Source: JACCXJ01 sp052387115 (GTDB taxonomy: Bacteria > Pseudomonadota > Gammaproteobacteria > JACCXJ01). From it: a DNA stretch of 11,696 nucleotides. Within the stretch, counting starts at the first letter, position 1; every line of letters starts with the position of its first letter. Where the stretch lies: assembly GCA_052387115.1 (NCBI GenBank), contig JBQTJM010000122.1:1-11696 (forward strand), read 5' to 3'. The notes beneath the pieces were generated by a model, which had not been told where the DNA came from, did not search any database, and saw nothing but the letters and a program-made list of their open reading frames with translations. Position numbers and translations under genes: made by a program. This document shows, in pieces, positions 1 through 6,042 of this stretch.

Positions 1-434
1 AGCCGGGTCACCGTTGACCCCAGACGCTCCTTGAGCTCGGTGAAACCGCGCGGCGAGTAGACCGACAAGGGATCGTCGGCGATACCCGCGGCGCTTTGCG
101 AAGGCGTCGCTGCGGGTCTGCGCCCCGTGCTGTCCTCACCGCTGGCGCCTTCGCGCGCGAGGCGGAATACCTCGGCGCGCACCCCCTGCGGGGGCGGTCG
201 GCTCTGCACGTGGACCTGACCATCGGCCCCGCGCCACCGGTAGAGCGCATCCGGGCGCGCGCTCGGGCGCTCGGCCTGCCCGGTGTACGTGCGTGGCCCG
301 GGTTCGATCGTCGTCACGGTGCCGGAGGTGCTCTCCGGGGCTCGTCCGACGTCGATGCGCGCTGCCGCCAAGAGCAGGGCCGCTGCGAGACCAAGAGGGA
401 GGGTGTACCGGAAGCTCAATGGGACACTCGGCAT
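1..434 (-). CDS. Exported DUF4124-like protein, 3' end beyond window
   Basis: A minus-strand frame stays open from an ATG at 434 to the left edge (144 codons, no stop), so the C-terminus is missing. Residues 1-9 are short with one Arg. Residues 10-25 are hydrophobic and Ala/Leu-rich, like a signal peptide or N-terminal anchor. Residues 62-92 (DALYRWRGADGQVHVQSRPP and onward) match the short DUF4124 pattern of YxWxDxxGxVHxxxxPPPG followed by a beta-strand. DUF4124 proteins are envelope proteins of unknown function, common in gammaproteobacteria. Residues 93-144 are polar, Ala/Ser-rich and unassigned. The start is uncertain: ATG 434 has no Shine-Dalgarno sequence, while a GGAG (455-458, minus sense) is well placed for an out-of-frame ATG at 448, because of a 14-bp duplication described separately. 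The gene is divergent from the ATPase gene at 768. The reading frame and signal peptide are clear; the family is inferred from a short motif. Confidence 0.7.
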   Translation of the reverse strand, partial: MPSVPLSFRYTLPLGLAAALLLAAARIDVGRAPESTSGTVTTIEPGPRTYTGQAERPSARPDALYRWRGADGQVHVQSRPPPQGVRAEVFRLAREGASGEDSTGRRPAATPSQSAAGIADDPLSVYSPRGFTELKERLGSTVTR

Positions 435-453
435 GAGACATTCGGCATGAGAC
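426..453. repeat. 14-bp tandem duplication across a start codon
   Basis: ACTCGGCATGAGAC (426-439) is followed directly by ATTCGGCATGAGAC (440-453), 13 of 14 bases identical. On the minus strand each copy carries an ATG (434 and 448). The unit length is not a multiple of three, so the two ATGs are in different frames. The outer one has the GGAG but runs only 10 codons; the inner one opens the long exported-protein frame. Confidence 0.8.
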
Positions 454-656
454 GCTCCGTAGGACGGCAAATCACGTACCCCCGTTCACGGAAACGCCCC
501 TGCAGCACAAAGTGTACCATCTGATCCGCCTCGTCCCGCCAGAACAGACCCCTCCGGGCACGCAGCGGTACGTGTGTCTGCCGCGTCCGGGGCCGGATGG
601 GGGTCTTGTCCCGCCGCAGCCGAGCCACTATGCTCGTGCGGCCAGGGAATGTGATC

Positions 657-672
657 CGGCCGGGCAATTGCT
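657..672 (+). promoter_or_regulatory. Sigma-54-like promoter candidate
   Basis: The sequence cGGCcgGgcaaTTGCT (657-672) has GG at 658-659 and GC at 670-671 with exactly ten bases between them, as required for the -24/-12 elements. It also keeps the TTGCT of the consensus TGGCACG-N4-TTGCW. Transcription would start near 683, about 85 bases before the ATPase start. In Zoogloea, exosortase/PEP-CTERM genes are known to be controlled by RpoN with PrsK/PrsR, which fits the ATPase type. A single short match can occur by chance, and no activator site was identified. Confidence 0.35.
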
Positions 673-698
673 TCTCAAGCGCGGGGAGGGGAACGAAT

Positions 699-722
699 AT
701 GCCTGTCACGGTCACAGAATAA
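699..722 (+). other. 7-codon mini-ORF with strong ribosome site
   Basis: AGGGG at 687-691 lies seven bases before ATG 699, and the frame MPVTVTE ends with TAA at 720-722, 45 bases before the ATPase start. The ATPase itself has only a weak AAGAG (752-756) in front of it. The mini-ORF could be a leader peptide coupled to the ATPase, or the remnant of a lost gene start. The short reading frame is visible; that it is translated is inference. Confidence 0.3.
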
Positions 723-767
723 CGGCGGGCGACATCAGCCTTACGGCATCCAAGAGTTTACATCGCC

Positions 768-1823
768 ATGTACGAGTCGTTCTACAAACTGACCGGCAAG
801 CCCTTCCGCTTGAACCCCGACCCGCGGATGTTCTTCAACAGCCACAGCCACAAGCGGGCGATGTCCTACCTCCTCTACGGGGTCAAGCAGGGCGAAGGCT
901 TCATCGTGATCACCGGGGATGTCGGTACCGGGAAGACGATGCTGGTGGGCGCGCTCTCGTCCATGCTGGAACGCCAGAACGTGGCCGTCGCCAATGTCGT
1001 GACGACCCAGATCGAGGCGGAAGACCTGCTGCGGCTCGCGGCGGCCGAGTTCGGGCTGGACTACCGGTCGGAGTCCAAGGCCATCATCCTCAAGAACCTG
1101 GAGTCGTATTTCAAAGAGTGCGCGCATCTCGGCAAACGCGTGCTGCTGCTCGTCGACGAGGCCCAGAACCTCCCCCCGCGCTCGGTGGAGGAGTTGCGCA
1201 TGCTCTCCAACTTCCAGATGAACGGGCGCTCGCTGGTGCAGAGCTTCCTCCTCGGTCAGAAGGAGTTTCGCAACGTGATGCGCTCCCAGGATTTCGTGCA
1301 GCTCCGACAGCGCGTCATCGCCGCCTATCACCTGCGTCCCTTGGACACGGCGGAAACGCGGGCTTATATCGAGCACCGCTTAAAAGTCGTCGGTTGGAAG
1401 AAAGACCCCCTGTTTGTGGACGAGGTGTTCCCCCTCATCCATCGCATCACCCAGGGGGTCCCGCGGCGCATCAACCTGTTCTGCGACCGGCTCCTCCTGT
1501 TCGCCTCCCTGGAGGACAAACGGGTCATAGACGCGGCCGTCGTGACCGCAGTGACCAACGACCTGGATCAGGAAGACCTGTTGATCTCCGAAGAGGCGCC
1601 CGAGGCCAAGGATGGGCCGTCGGCGCAAGTCGCGGTACTCCACCGCGGAGCTGCGACGAGCACCACCGGGGCCAAGCGCCTGGACGCCATCGAAGACTCG
1701 CTGGAGTCGCTCGGCAACATCGTGCGGCGCGAGCTGGTGATGCTGCGCAAGGCGATCGTTGACACCAAGAAGGCCCCCGGTGACGGCACCACTACCGTCG
1801 GGATGACCCGCCAGAAGACCTGA
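768..1823 (+). CDS. ExeA/XrtA-system-type AAA ATPase
   Basis: This 351-residue protein opens with MYESFYKLTGKPFRLNPDPR, the hallmark start of ExeA/GspA-type ATPases and in particular of the ATPase found in XrtA/PEP-CTERM exopolysaccharide loci. Walker A is GDVGTGKT (50-57) and Walker B is VLLLVDEAQ (125-133). QLRQRV (178-183) and GVPRRINLFCDRLLL (230-244) are typical AAA sensor-side segments. There is no signal peptide or membrane segment, so it is probably a cytoplasmic ATPase serving an envelope assembly or export process. Residues 266-351 form an acidic then helical tail with a possible short coiled coil (about 303-332). The family core is about 270 residues, so this tail is extra. No exosortase, glycosyltransferase or secretion gene lies within view, so the pathway is unproven. 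The TGA stop (1821-1823) coincides with the edge of the 254-bp repeat. Confidence 0.88.
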   Translation: MYESFYKLTGKPFRLNPDPRMFFNSHSHKRAMSYLLYGVKQGEGFIVITGDVGTGKTMLVGALSSMLERQNVAVANVVTTQIEAEDLLRLAAAEFGLDYRSESKAIILKNLESYFKECAHLGKRVLLLVDEAQNLPPRSVEELRMLSNFQMNGRSLVQSFLLGQKEFRNVMRSQDFVQLRQRVIAAYHLRPLDTAETRAYIEHRLKVVGWKKDPLFVDEVFPLIHRITQGVPRRINLFCDRLLLFASLEDKRVIDAAVVTAVTNDLDQEDLLISEEAPEAKDGPSAQVAVLHRGAATSTTGAKRLDAIEDSLESLGNIVRRELVMLRKAIVDTKKAPGDGTTTVGMTRQKT

Positions 1824-2076
1824 GAGCTTGTGAAAAAATCTGCTGCGCGCGGGATCTCGCGTTGCATCCTCGGCGCGCCAAACAGGGCCCTCCCTGGCCC
1901 TGGCTCCCCGGCGGTGCTCGGAATCCTCATGTATTTCAACATACACCGCGGTTGCTCGTCTCATCGTGAGACTCGCCCCTTCGGGGCTAAAGCTCCGTTT
2001 CGCTCCCGACGAAACGGTCCTGCGCTCCGGCGGAACGCGACCTCCCTTCGCTCGCGACGATTTTTTCACAAGCTCT
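1823..2076. repeat. 254-bp MITE-like element with 18-bp terminal inverted repeats
   Basis: AGAGCTTGTGAAAAAATC (1823-1840) and its exact reverse complement (2059-2076) bound a 254-base unit. Inside are several perfect small hairpins: GTCTCA/TGAGAC (1958-1963/1967-1972), GCCCC/GGGGC around TTC (1975-1979/1983-1987) and CCGTTTCG/CGAAACGG (1995-2002/2010-2017). No transposase is encoded. Frames through the element end in FFHKL on either strand simply because the arms are mirrored, so short proteins predicted here are probably spurious. The left arm begins on the last A of the ATPase stop codon. The A/T run in each arm beside the outer stem could make the element act as a terminator in both directions between the convergent ATPase and aldolase genes. 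The element resembles a non-autonomous mobile repeat; copy number cannot be judged from one window. Confidence 0.8.
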
Positions 2077-2083
2077 GACCCCT
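2074..2083 (+). repeat. TCTGACCCCT motif, copy 1
   Basis: TCTGACCCCT overlaps the right end of the 254-bp element and recurs exactly at 6057-6066, beside the truncated methyltransferase. Motifs of this kind are often part of dispersed REP-like repeats in gammaproteobacterial genomes. Two copies in one window are suggestive only. Confidence 0.35.
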
Positions 2084-2130
2084 CTTTGTGACCATGTGAT
2101 GCAACCGCGATGTTTGTGCGACGTTGGGCA

Positions 2131-2787
2131 TCAGTCGCGAAGCCCCGTCTGGCCTTGACCGTAGGTGCGAAACCGGCGCTGGATATCCTGCATCTCCTCG
2201 GCGGATAGGAGGACCGGCCTACCGATCTGCAGCGCCAAACCGTAGATCTTCGCCAGGTACTCGACCTCCCTCGCCACCTCCAGGGCCTGGTCCAGATCGG
2301 CGCCGACCGCCATCACCCCGTGGTTGGCCATGAGGCAGGCCCTGCGTCCCTCGAGCGCTCCGAGCACGTGATCCGACAGTGCCTGCGTCCCGAAGGTGGC
2401 ATAAGGCGCACAGGGGATCCCCGCGGAGCCGGCCCGCGCCACCATGTAGTGAAACGGCGGGATCCCGAGCCGGCAACACGCGAGCGCCGTGGCGTGGGGC
2501 GAATGCGTATGGATCACCGCGCCGATTTCGGACCGACTTGCATAGATGTCCCGGTGGATACGCCATTCGCTGGAAGGCCGGTGGCCCGGCGCCACGGTCC
2601 CCTCGATTCCGACCTCGACGATCTGTTCGGCGCCGAGTCCCTCGTAAGGCACACCGGTCGGGGTGATGAAAAAGCTCGCGCCATCGCGTGCGCTCATGTT
2701 GCCGGAGGTCCCCTCCGCGAGGCCGCAGCGGTGGAGCACACGGGCGGTGGCGACCACCGCCTCGCGAAGCCCGGTGGGTTCTGTCAT
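2131..2787 (-). CDS. Class II aldolase/adducin family protein (FucA-type)
   Basis: The 218-residue protein matches the size and motifs of L-fuculose-1-phosphate aldolase and its relatives, zinc enzymes that split sugar phosphates into DHAP and an aldehyde. GTSGN (26-30) and the TGVPY region (44-48) correspond to phosphate-binding loops. E74 is the catalytic acid/base, and H93, H95 (in HTHSPHA) and H156 (in ANHG) are the zinc ligands, each one position beyond E. coli FucA E73, H92, H94 and H155. It should be cytosolic. The true substrate is not certain: fuculose, rhamnulose-like, methylthioribulose and other substrates are used within the family, and no sugar kinase or isomerase is nearby. It lies 158 bases downstream of ilvA on the same strand. 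That gap contains a 17-bp tandem repeat that may be an operator, so the gene probably has its own promoter. No strong ribosome site precedes ATG 2787. Confidence 0.88.
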   Translation of the reverse strand: MTEPTGLREAVVATARVLHRCGLAEGTSGNMSARDGASFFITPTGVPYEGLGAEQIVEVGIEGTVAPGHRPSSEWRIHRDIYASRSEIGAVIHTHSPHATALACCRLGIPPFHYMVARAGSAGIPCAPYATFGTQALSDHVLGALEGRRACLMANHGVMAVGADLDQALEVAREVEYLAKIYGLALQIGRPVLLSAEEMQDIQRRFRTYGQGQTGLRD

Positions 2788-2845
2788 GGCTTGGGTCAGT
2801 CCGTCGAGTATTTGAAGTTTATTTACTGAGGGAGAAGGGACTTCT

Positions 2846-2879
2846 AAATCGATAGGACTGGTAAATTGATAGGACCGGT
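2846..2879. repeat. 17-bp tandem repeat upstream of the aldolase gene
   Basis: AAATCGATAGGACTGGT (2846-2862) and AAATTGATAGGACCGGT (2863-2879) are adjacent copies, 15 of 17 bases identical. They sit 59-92 bases upstream of the aldolase start. A period of 17, AT-rich edges and a conserved GATAGGAC core fit a regulator bound to direct repeats, but no known operator was recognised. Confidence 0.5.
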
Positions 2880-2924
2880 CTTGTACAGCATTGGTTGTGT
2901 CGGGATCTAGTCATGGACATCCCT

Positions 2925-2941
2925 ACGGGTGCGGTGCCCGT
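2925..2941 (-). terminator. Small hairpin after ilvA
   Basis: ACGGG (2925-2929) and CCCGT (2937-2941) can form a 5-bp stem with a 7-base loop just past the ilvA stop codon. There is no T-tract, so it is at best a weak or factor-dependent end signal. Confidence 0.2.
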
Positions 2942-2945
2942 TCAC

Positions 2946-4460
2946 TCAATGTAGAAACATGGCGTAGGCAGGATTGCCGGTCTCCTCGACATGCTCCAAG
3001 CCGAGGCCGTCGAGAAACTCCCGAAACGCCGCCCCGTGTGCCTCGGGCACCTGGATCCCCATCAGCACCCGCCCGTAGGCCGCGCCGTGGTTCCGATAGT
3101 GGAACAGGCTGATGTTCCAGCGATCGTCGAGCTGCGTCAGGAAATGCAGGAGCGCCCCCGGGCGCTCGGGGAACTCGAAGCGAAACAGGCGCTCATCGCA
3201 GAGCCGCCCGGCATGGCCGCCCACCATGTAGCGCACGTGCAGCTTCGCCATGTCGTTGTTCGAGAGGTCCGCCACCCGGTAGCCCTTCTCGATGAGCGCG
3301 GCGATCAAGGCGTTCTTCTCCGCCACCCCGCCGCGCAATTGCACCCCGGTGAAGACCTGTGCCTCTTGGGCGTCGGCATAACGGTAGTTGAATTCGGTGA
3401 TGGCGCGCGGCCCCAAGGCATGGCAGAACGCGCGAAAGCTCCCCGGGCGCTCGGGGATGGTCACCCCCACCAGGGCCTCGCGGTGCTCCCCGAGGGCGGC
3501 CAGCTCGGCGATATGCCGCAGCCGATCGAAGTTGACGTTGGCGCCGCTGAAGATCGCGACCAGGTCTTGGTTCGAGACCCGCTCGCGCGCCACGTACTGC
3601 TTGAGCCCGGCGAGGGCCAGGGCGCCGGCCGGCTCGGCGATGGAACGGGTGTCCTCGAAGGTGTCCTTGACCGCCGAGCAGATCTCATCGACGCTGACCT
3701 CCAGGACCTCATCGACACAGGCGCGGGCGATGCGAAACGGCTCCTCGCCCACCTGTCTCACCGCCGCGCCGTCGGCGAAGGTGCCGATGCGGTCCAGGAC
3801 GATGCGCTCGCCCATCTCCAGCGCCCGCTTCATGCTCGGGGCCTCGTCGCACTCGACGCCGATGACCCGGATGTCGGGGAGCAGGTGTTTCACGTAGGCC
3901 GCCACACCGGCGATGAGGCCGCCCCCGCCGACCGGTACGAAGATGACGTCGAGATCGCCCGCGCGCTGCTCCAGGATCTCCTTCCCGACCGTGCCCTGTC
4001 CGGCGATCACCAGCGGATGGTCATAAGGGTGGACGAAGCACAGGCCGCGCTCGGCTTGCAGGCGGTGGGCATGCTCGCAGGCGTCGTCATAGGTGTTCCC
4101 GTGCAGGACGATCTCGGCGCCGAATCTCCGCACCGCCGCGATCTTGATGTCGGGGGTGGTCTTCGGCATGACGATGAGCGCCGCGATATTCAGGCGCTGG
4201 GCCGCGAGCGCCACCCCCTGGGCGTGGTTGCCGGCCGAGGCCGCCACCACCCCGCGCGCGCGTTCCGCGGCCGTCAAGTGGACCATGAGATTGTAGGCCC
4301 CGCGGAGTTTATAGGAGAATACCGGTTGCAGGTCCTCCCGCTTGATCCACACCCGGTTGCCGAGACGGCGCGACAGCTCCGGTGCCAGATCGAGCGGCGT
4401 TTTCCGGGCCACGTCGTACACCCGCGCGGTGAGGATCAGTTTTACGTAGTGCTGCAACAT
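2946..4460 (-). CDS. ilvA: Threonine ammonia-lyase, biosynthetic (threonine deaminase)
   Basis: IlvA converts L-threonine to 2-oxobutanoate and ammonia, the committed step of isoleucine synthesis, using PLP in the cytosol. The 504-residue protein matches E. coli IlvA (514) along its length. The PLP lysine is K51 in PVFSYKLRGAYN, the substrate loop SAGNHAQ is at 75-81, the glycine loop GGGG at 178-181 and SGANVN at 305-310. Two ACT-like regulatory domains follow at about 329-400 and 423-504, with the conserved EFNYRYAD and RYMVGG segments. This long form is normally inhibited by isoleucine and activated by valine. I chose ATG 4460 because MLQHYVKLILTARVYDVA resembles the usual N-terminus. Starts at ATG 4508 or GTG 4565 are in frame but add residues without family support. 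No clear Shine-Dalgarno precedes any of them. In many gammaproteobacteria ilvA is divergent from rpiA, as here apart from the intervening toxin-antitoxin remnant. Confidence 0.97.
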   Translation of the reverse strand: MLQHYVKLILTARVYDVARKTPLDLAPELSRRLGNRVWIKREDLQPVFSYKLRGAYNLMVHLTAAERARGVVAASAGNHAQGVALAAQRLNIAALIVMPKTTPDIKIAAVRRFGAEIVLHGNTYDDACEHAHRLQAERGLCFVHPYDHPLVIAGQGTVGKEILEQRAGDLDVIFVPVGGGGLIAGVAAYVKHLLPDIRVIGVECDEAPSMKRALEMGERIVLDRIGTFADGAAVRQVGEEPFRIARACVDEVLEVSVDEICSAVKDTFEDTRSIAEPAGALALAGLKQYVARERVSNQDLVAIFSGANVNFDRLRHIAELAALGEHREALVGVTIPERPGSFRAFCHALGPRAITEFNYRYADAQEAQVFTGVQLRGGVAEKNALIAALIEKGYRVADLSNNDMAKLHVRYMVGGHAGRLCDERLFRFEFPERPGALLHFLTQLDDRWNISLFHYRNHGAAYGRVLMGIQVPEAHGAAFREFLDGLGLEHVEETGNPAYAMFLH

Positions 4461-4536
4461 CGCCCATAAGATAGCACCGACAGAGCGAACGCGAGGACCG
4501 TTGCGCATGAACGGGGACGCGAAGTAGGCCCTGGGC

Positions 4537-4567
4537 GCACCGCATAGACCCGGTGCGGCCCGCACCG
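4537..4567 (-). promoter_or_regulatory. Alternative hairpins in the ilvA upstream region
   Basis: CGGTGCGG (4551-4558) and CCGCACCG (4560-4567) form a perfect 8-bp inverted repeat with one central base. The inner segment CGGTGC (4551-4556) can instead pair with GCACCG at 4537-4542. The two structures exclude each other. They lie 77-107 bases upstream of the chosen ilvA start. The pairing is visible; a regulatory role is inference, and no U-tract follows. Confidence 0.35.
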
Positions 4568-4693
4568 AGTGAGTGGCGACAGCGCGCGCCTTCTCGATGG
4601 AAGACCTTCATGCATGTGGCGTCGGGTACTATCGGCGCGCCGGCCTAGCGGCCCGCGTTACGGGAAACGGGTGATCGAGGGTGTCAACACTGC

Positions 4694-4948
4694 ATGGCCG
4701 CGGGCCTGTCCGAGGCCGATATGCGTCGGTTTCTCGATGCATTCGCCGCGCTGATCGAGCCGGTCACGACGCATTACCTGTGGCGACCTCAGTTGCGCGA
4801 CCCTGCGGACGAGATGGTGCTCGAAGCCGCGGTGAACGGTCGTGCGGATGCGCTGGTGAGCTTCAACCACCGCGATTTCGGTCACGCACCCGCGAGATTC
4901 GGCGTCGCACTACTGCTTCCCTCGGAAGCGCTCAGGAGAATGAGATGA
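4694..4948 (+). pseudogene. C-terminal remnant of PIN-domain toxin (VapC-like)
   Basis: The 84 codons match the second half of PIN-family toxin components of about 140 residues. The recognisable pattern is HYLWRPQLRDPADEMVLEAA, then ADALVSFNHRDFG and a final LLLPSEALRRMR. PIN toxins are metal-dependent RNases. The N-terminal strand with the first catalytic Asp (usually within the first ten residues) is missing. The same frame can be followed back to about 4649, where a TAG (4646-4648) blocks it, and only the last few upstream codons look homologous. Later acidic positions remain (DPADE, HRDFG). The stop TGA (4946-4948) overlaps the antitoxin ATG (4945) as ATGA, the tight arrangement of an intact operon. 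The likeliest reading is a toxin inactivated by 5' deletion; a short expressed protein from ATG 4694 cannot be excluded, but it should not be catalytic. Confidence 0.75.
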
Positions 4949-5190
4949 AGACACAATCGCCTTACCCCCTGCGCCTGCCACGTTCGATCAAGGCCGCGCT
5001 GGAACGGATCAGCAAGGAAGAAGGCACGAGCATCAACCAATTCGTCGCCACTGCCGTGGCCGAGAAGCTAGCTGCTATGGAAGCGGTCGCCTTCTTCGAG
5101 GAACGGCGCCGCCGCGCCGACCTCGCCGGATTCGACGCCATCATGGCGCGTGAGGGCGGCGAGCCGCCTCGACCGGGCGACGAGCGATAA
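4945..5190 (+). CDS. Ribbon-helix-helix antitoxin (HicB/Arc-like)
   Basis: The 81-residue protein has a ribbon-helix-helix region at about 6-42: strand PYPLRLP, helix IKAALERISKEEG, then SINQFVATAVAEKLAAM. Residues 43-81 are a charged tail (FFEERRRRAD, IMAREGGEPP) of the type that binds a toxin. AGGAG at 4934-4938 is six bases before ATG 4945. Such antitoxins neutralise the partner PIN RNase and repress their own promoter. Here the partner is truncated, so this may be an orphan antitoxin kept as a repressor or as protection against related toxins. The stop is only 13 bases from rpiA, with which it is probably co-transcribed. The frame shows no damage. Confidence 0.82.
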   Translation: MKTQSPYPLRLPRSIKAALERISKEEGTSINQFVATAVAEKLAAMEAVAFFEERRRRADLAGFDAIMAREGGEPPRPGDER

Positions 5191-5203
5191 GAGGAGGTTT
5201 GCC

Positions 5204-5860
5204 ATGAACCAGGACGCCAACAAGCGGCGCGCCGCCGAGGCCGCCCTCGACCACATCGAGCACGGGAGCGTGATCGGGGTCGGAACGGGCAGCACCGTCG
5301 CGCTGTTCGTCGAGGCCCTGGCGCGCGTGAGGCAGCGCATCGAGGGTGCGGTCGCGAGCTCCCAGGCCACCGAGGCACTGCTCAGAGAGCACAACATCCC
5401 CACCGTCGATCTCAATAGCGCCGGCGATCTGCCCCTGTATATCGACGGCGCCGACGAGGCCACTCGTTTCCTGCACCTCATCAAGGGCGGCGGCGGGGCC
5501 CTGACGCGCGAGAAGGTCATCGCTGGCGCGAGCCGCCTGTTCGTCTGCATCATCGACGACTCCAAGCTCGTCGATGTCCTGGGACGCTTCCCCCTGCCGG
5601 TCGAGGTGATCCCCATGGCGCGGAGCTTCGTGGCCCGGCAGCTCGTCAAGCATGGAGGACAGCCACAATGGCGCCAGGGCTTCGTCACCGACAACGGCAA
5701 CGTGATCCTGGATGTCCATCACATGAAGGTCGCGGACCCCGCGCGCCTGGAGGCCGAGATCAACCAGATCCCCGGGGTGGTGTGTAACGGGGTGTTCGCG
5801 CGCCGCCCGGCCGATCTCTTGCTCGTCGGCTCGAAAGGCGGTGTCGAGACGTTGCGCTAG
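5204..5860 (+). CDS. rpiA: Ribose-5-phosphate isomerase A
   Basis: RpiA interconverts ribose 5-phosphate and ribulose 5-phosphate in the non-oxidative pentose phosphate pathway, in the cytosol. The 218-residue product aligns with E. coli RpiA (219) without gaps at the key sites: GTGSTV (27-32) for phosphate binding, D81 and D84 in DGADE, K94 in KGGGG, catalytic E103 in TREK, and K121. FPLPVEVIPMAR (129-140) and VTDNGNVILDVH are further signatures. GAGGAGG (5191-5197) six bases before ATG 5204 fixes the start. An earlier in-frame start at 5150 would overlap the antitoxin gene and add residues without family support. The 13-base spacing suggests that the gene is now read from the toxin-antitoxin promoter or from one inside it. 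Confidence 0.97.
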   Translation: MNQDANKRRAAEAALDHIEHGSVIGVGTGSTVALFVEALARVRQRIEGAVASSQATEALLREHNIPTVDLNSAGDLPLYIDGADEATRFLHLIKGGGGALTREKVIAGASRLFVCIIDDSKLVDVLGRFPLPVEVIPMARSFVARQLVKHGGQPQWRQGFVTDNGNVILDVHHMKVADPARLEAEINQIPGVVCNGVFARRPADLLLVGSKGGVETLR

Positions 5861-5896
5861 TGGCCGGTATGGCGCGGACCCCACCCCTTTAACCGC

Positions 5897-6022
5897 ATGG
5901 GCCGCCCGCTTCGGCTGCCCTACTTCGACCAGATCCTGGGCACACTGGCCGCTTCGCCCGATCCGTCGGCTTCCCCGCTCCTCCGGGCGCTCGGCAGCCG
6001 GCACGTGCACTGGGGCTATTAG
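5897..6022 (+). pseudogene. N-terminal stub of a class I methyltransferase
   Basis: ATG 5897 opens 41 codons beginning MGRPLRLPYFDQILGTLA and ending RHVHWGY before TAG (6020-6022). The LPYFD start followed 25-30 residues later by RHVHWGY is the typical opening of a group of SAM-dependent methyltransferases of roughly 300 residues. The SAM-binding fold that would follow is absent. The break falls just after GY, and 20 bases later a small inverted repeat with the TCTGACCCCT motif begins. This looks like a gene cut off by insertion or deletion. The family is recalled from a short pattern, so identity is moderate; truncation is likely because 41 residues cannot form the enzyme. Confidence 0.55.
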
Positions 6023-6042
6023 GCTGCAGCGAGTGTTTCGGT

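Larger units (their letters stand above)
435..767. other. Divergent intergenic region, no convincing gene
   Basis: This 333-base gap separates the exported protein (minus) from the ATPase (plus). Frames that cross it show no domain, signal peptide or family pattern, and I treat them as chance openings. It holds the 14-bp duplication at its left end. At its right end are a sigma-54-like promoter match and a 7-codon mini-ORF with a good ribosome site, each listed separately. No terminator-like hairpin with a T-tract was found. Confidence 0.6.

Noticed and set aside
512..1762. 416-codon plus-strand frame overlapping the ATPase
   Set aside because: It is a different frame over a gene with clear Walker motifs; the product is Arg/Pro-rich without domain features.
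1380..2069. 229-codon minus-strand frame spanning the ATPase end and the repeat
   Set aside because: It crosses a well-supported gene on the other strand and the inverted-repeat element; its FFHKL segment comes from the repeat arm.
2991..4469. 492-codon open frame on the plus strand opposite ilvA
   Set aside because: It is the antisense shadow of a high-GC gene with full-length family matches; its product is low-complexity and His/Asp/Arg-rich without any motif.
4461..4611. Leader-peptide attenuator for ilvA
   Set aside because: No short frame rich in Ile, Val or Leu codons and no U-tract terminator were found upstream of ilvA.
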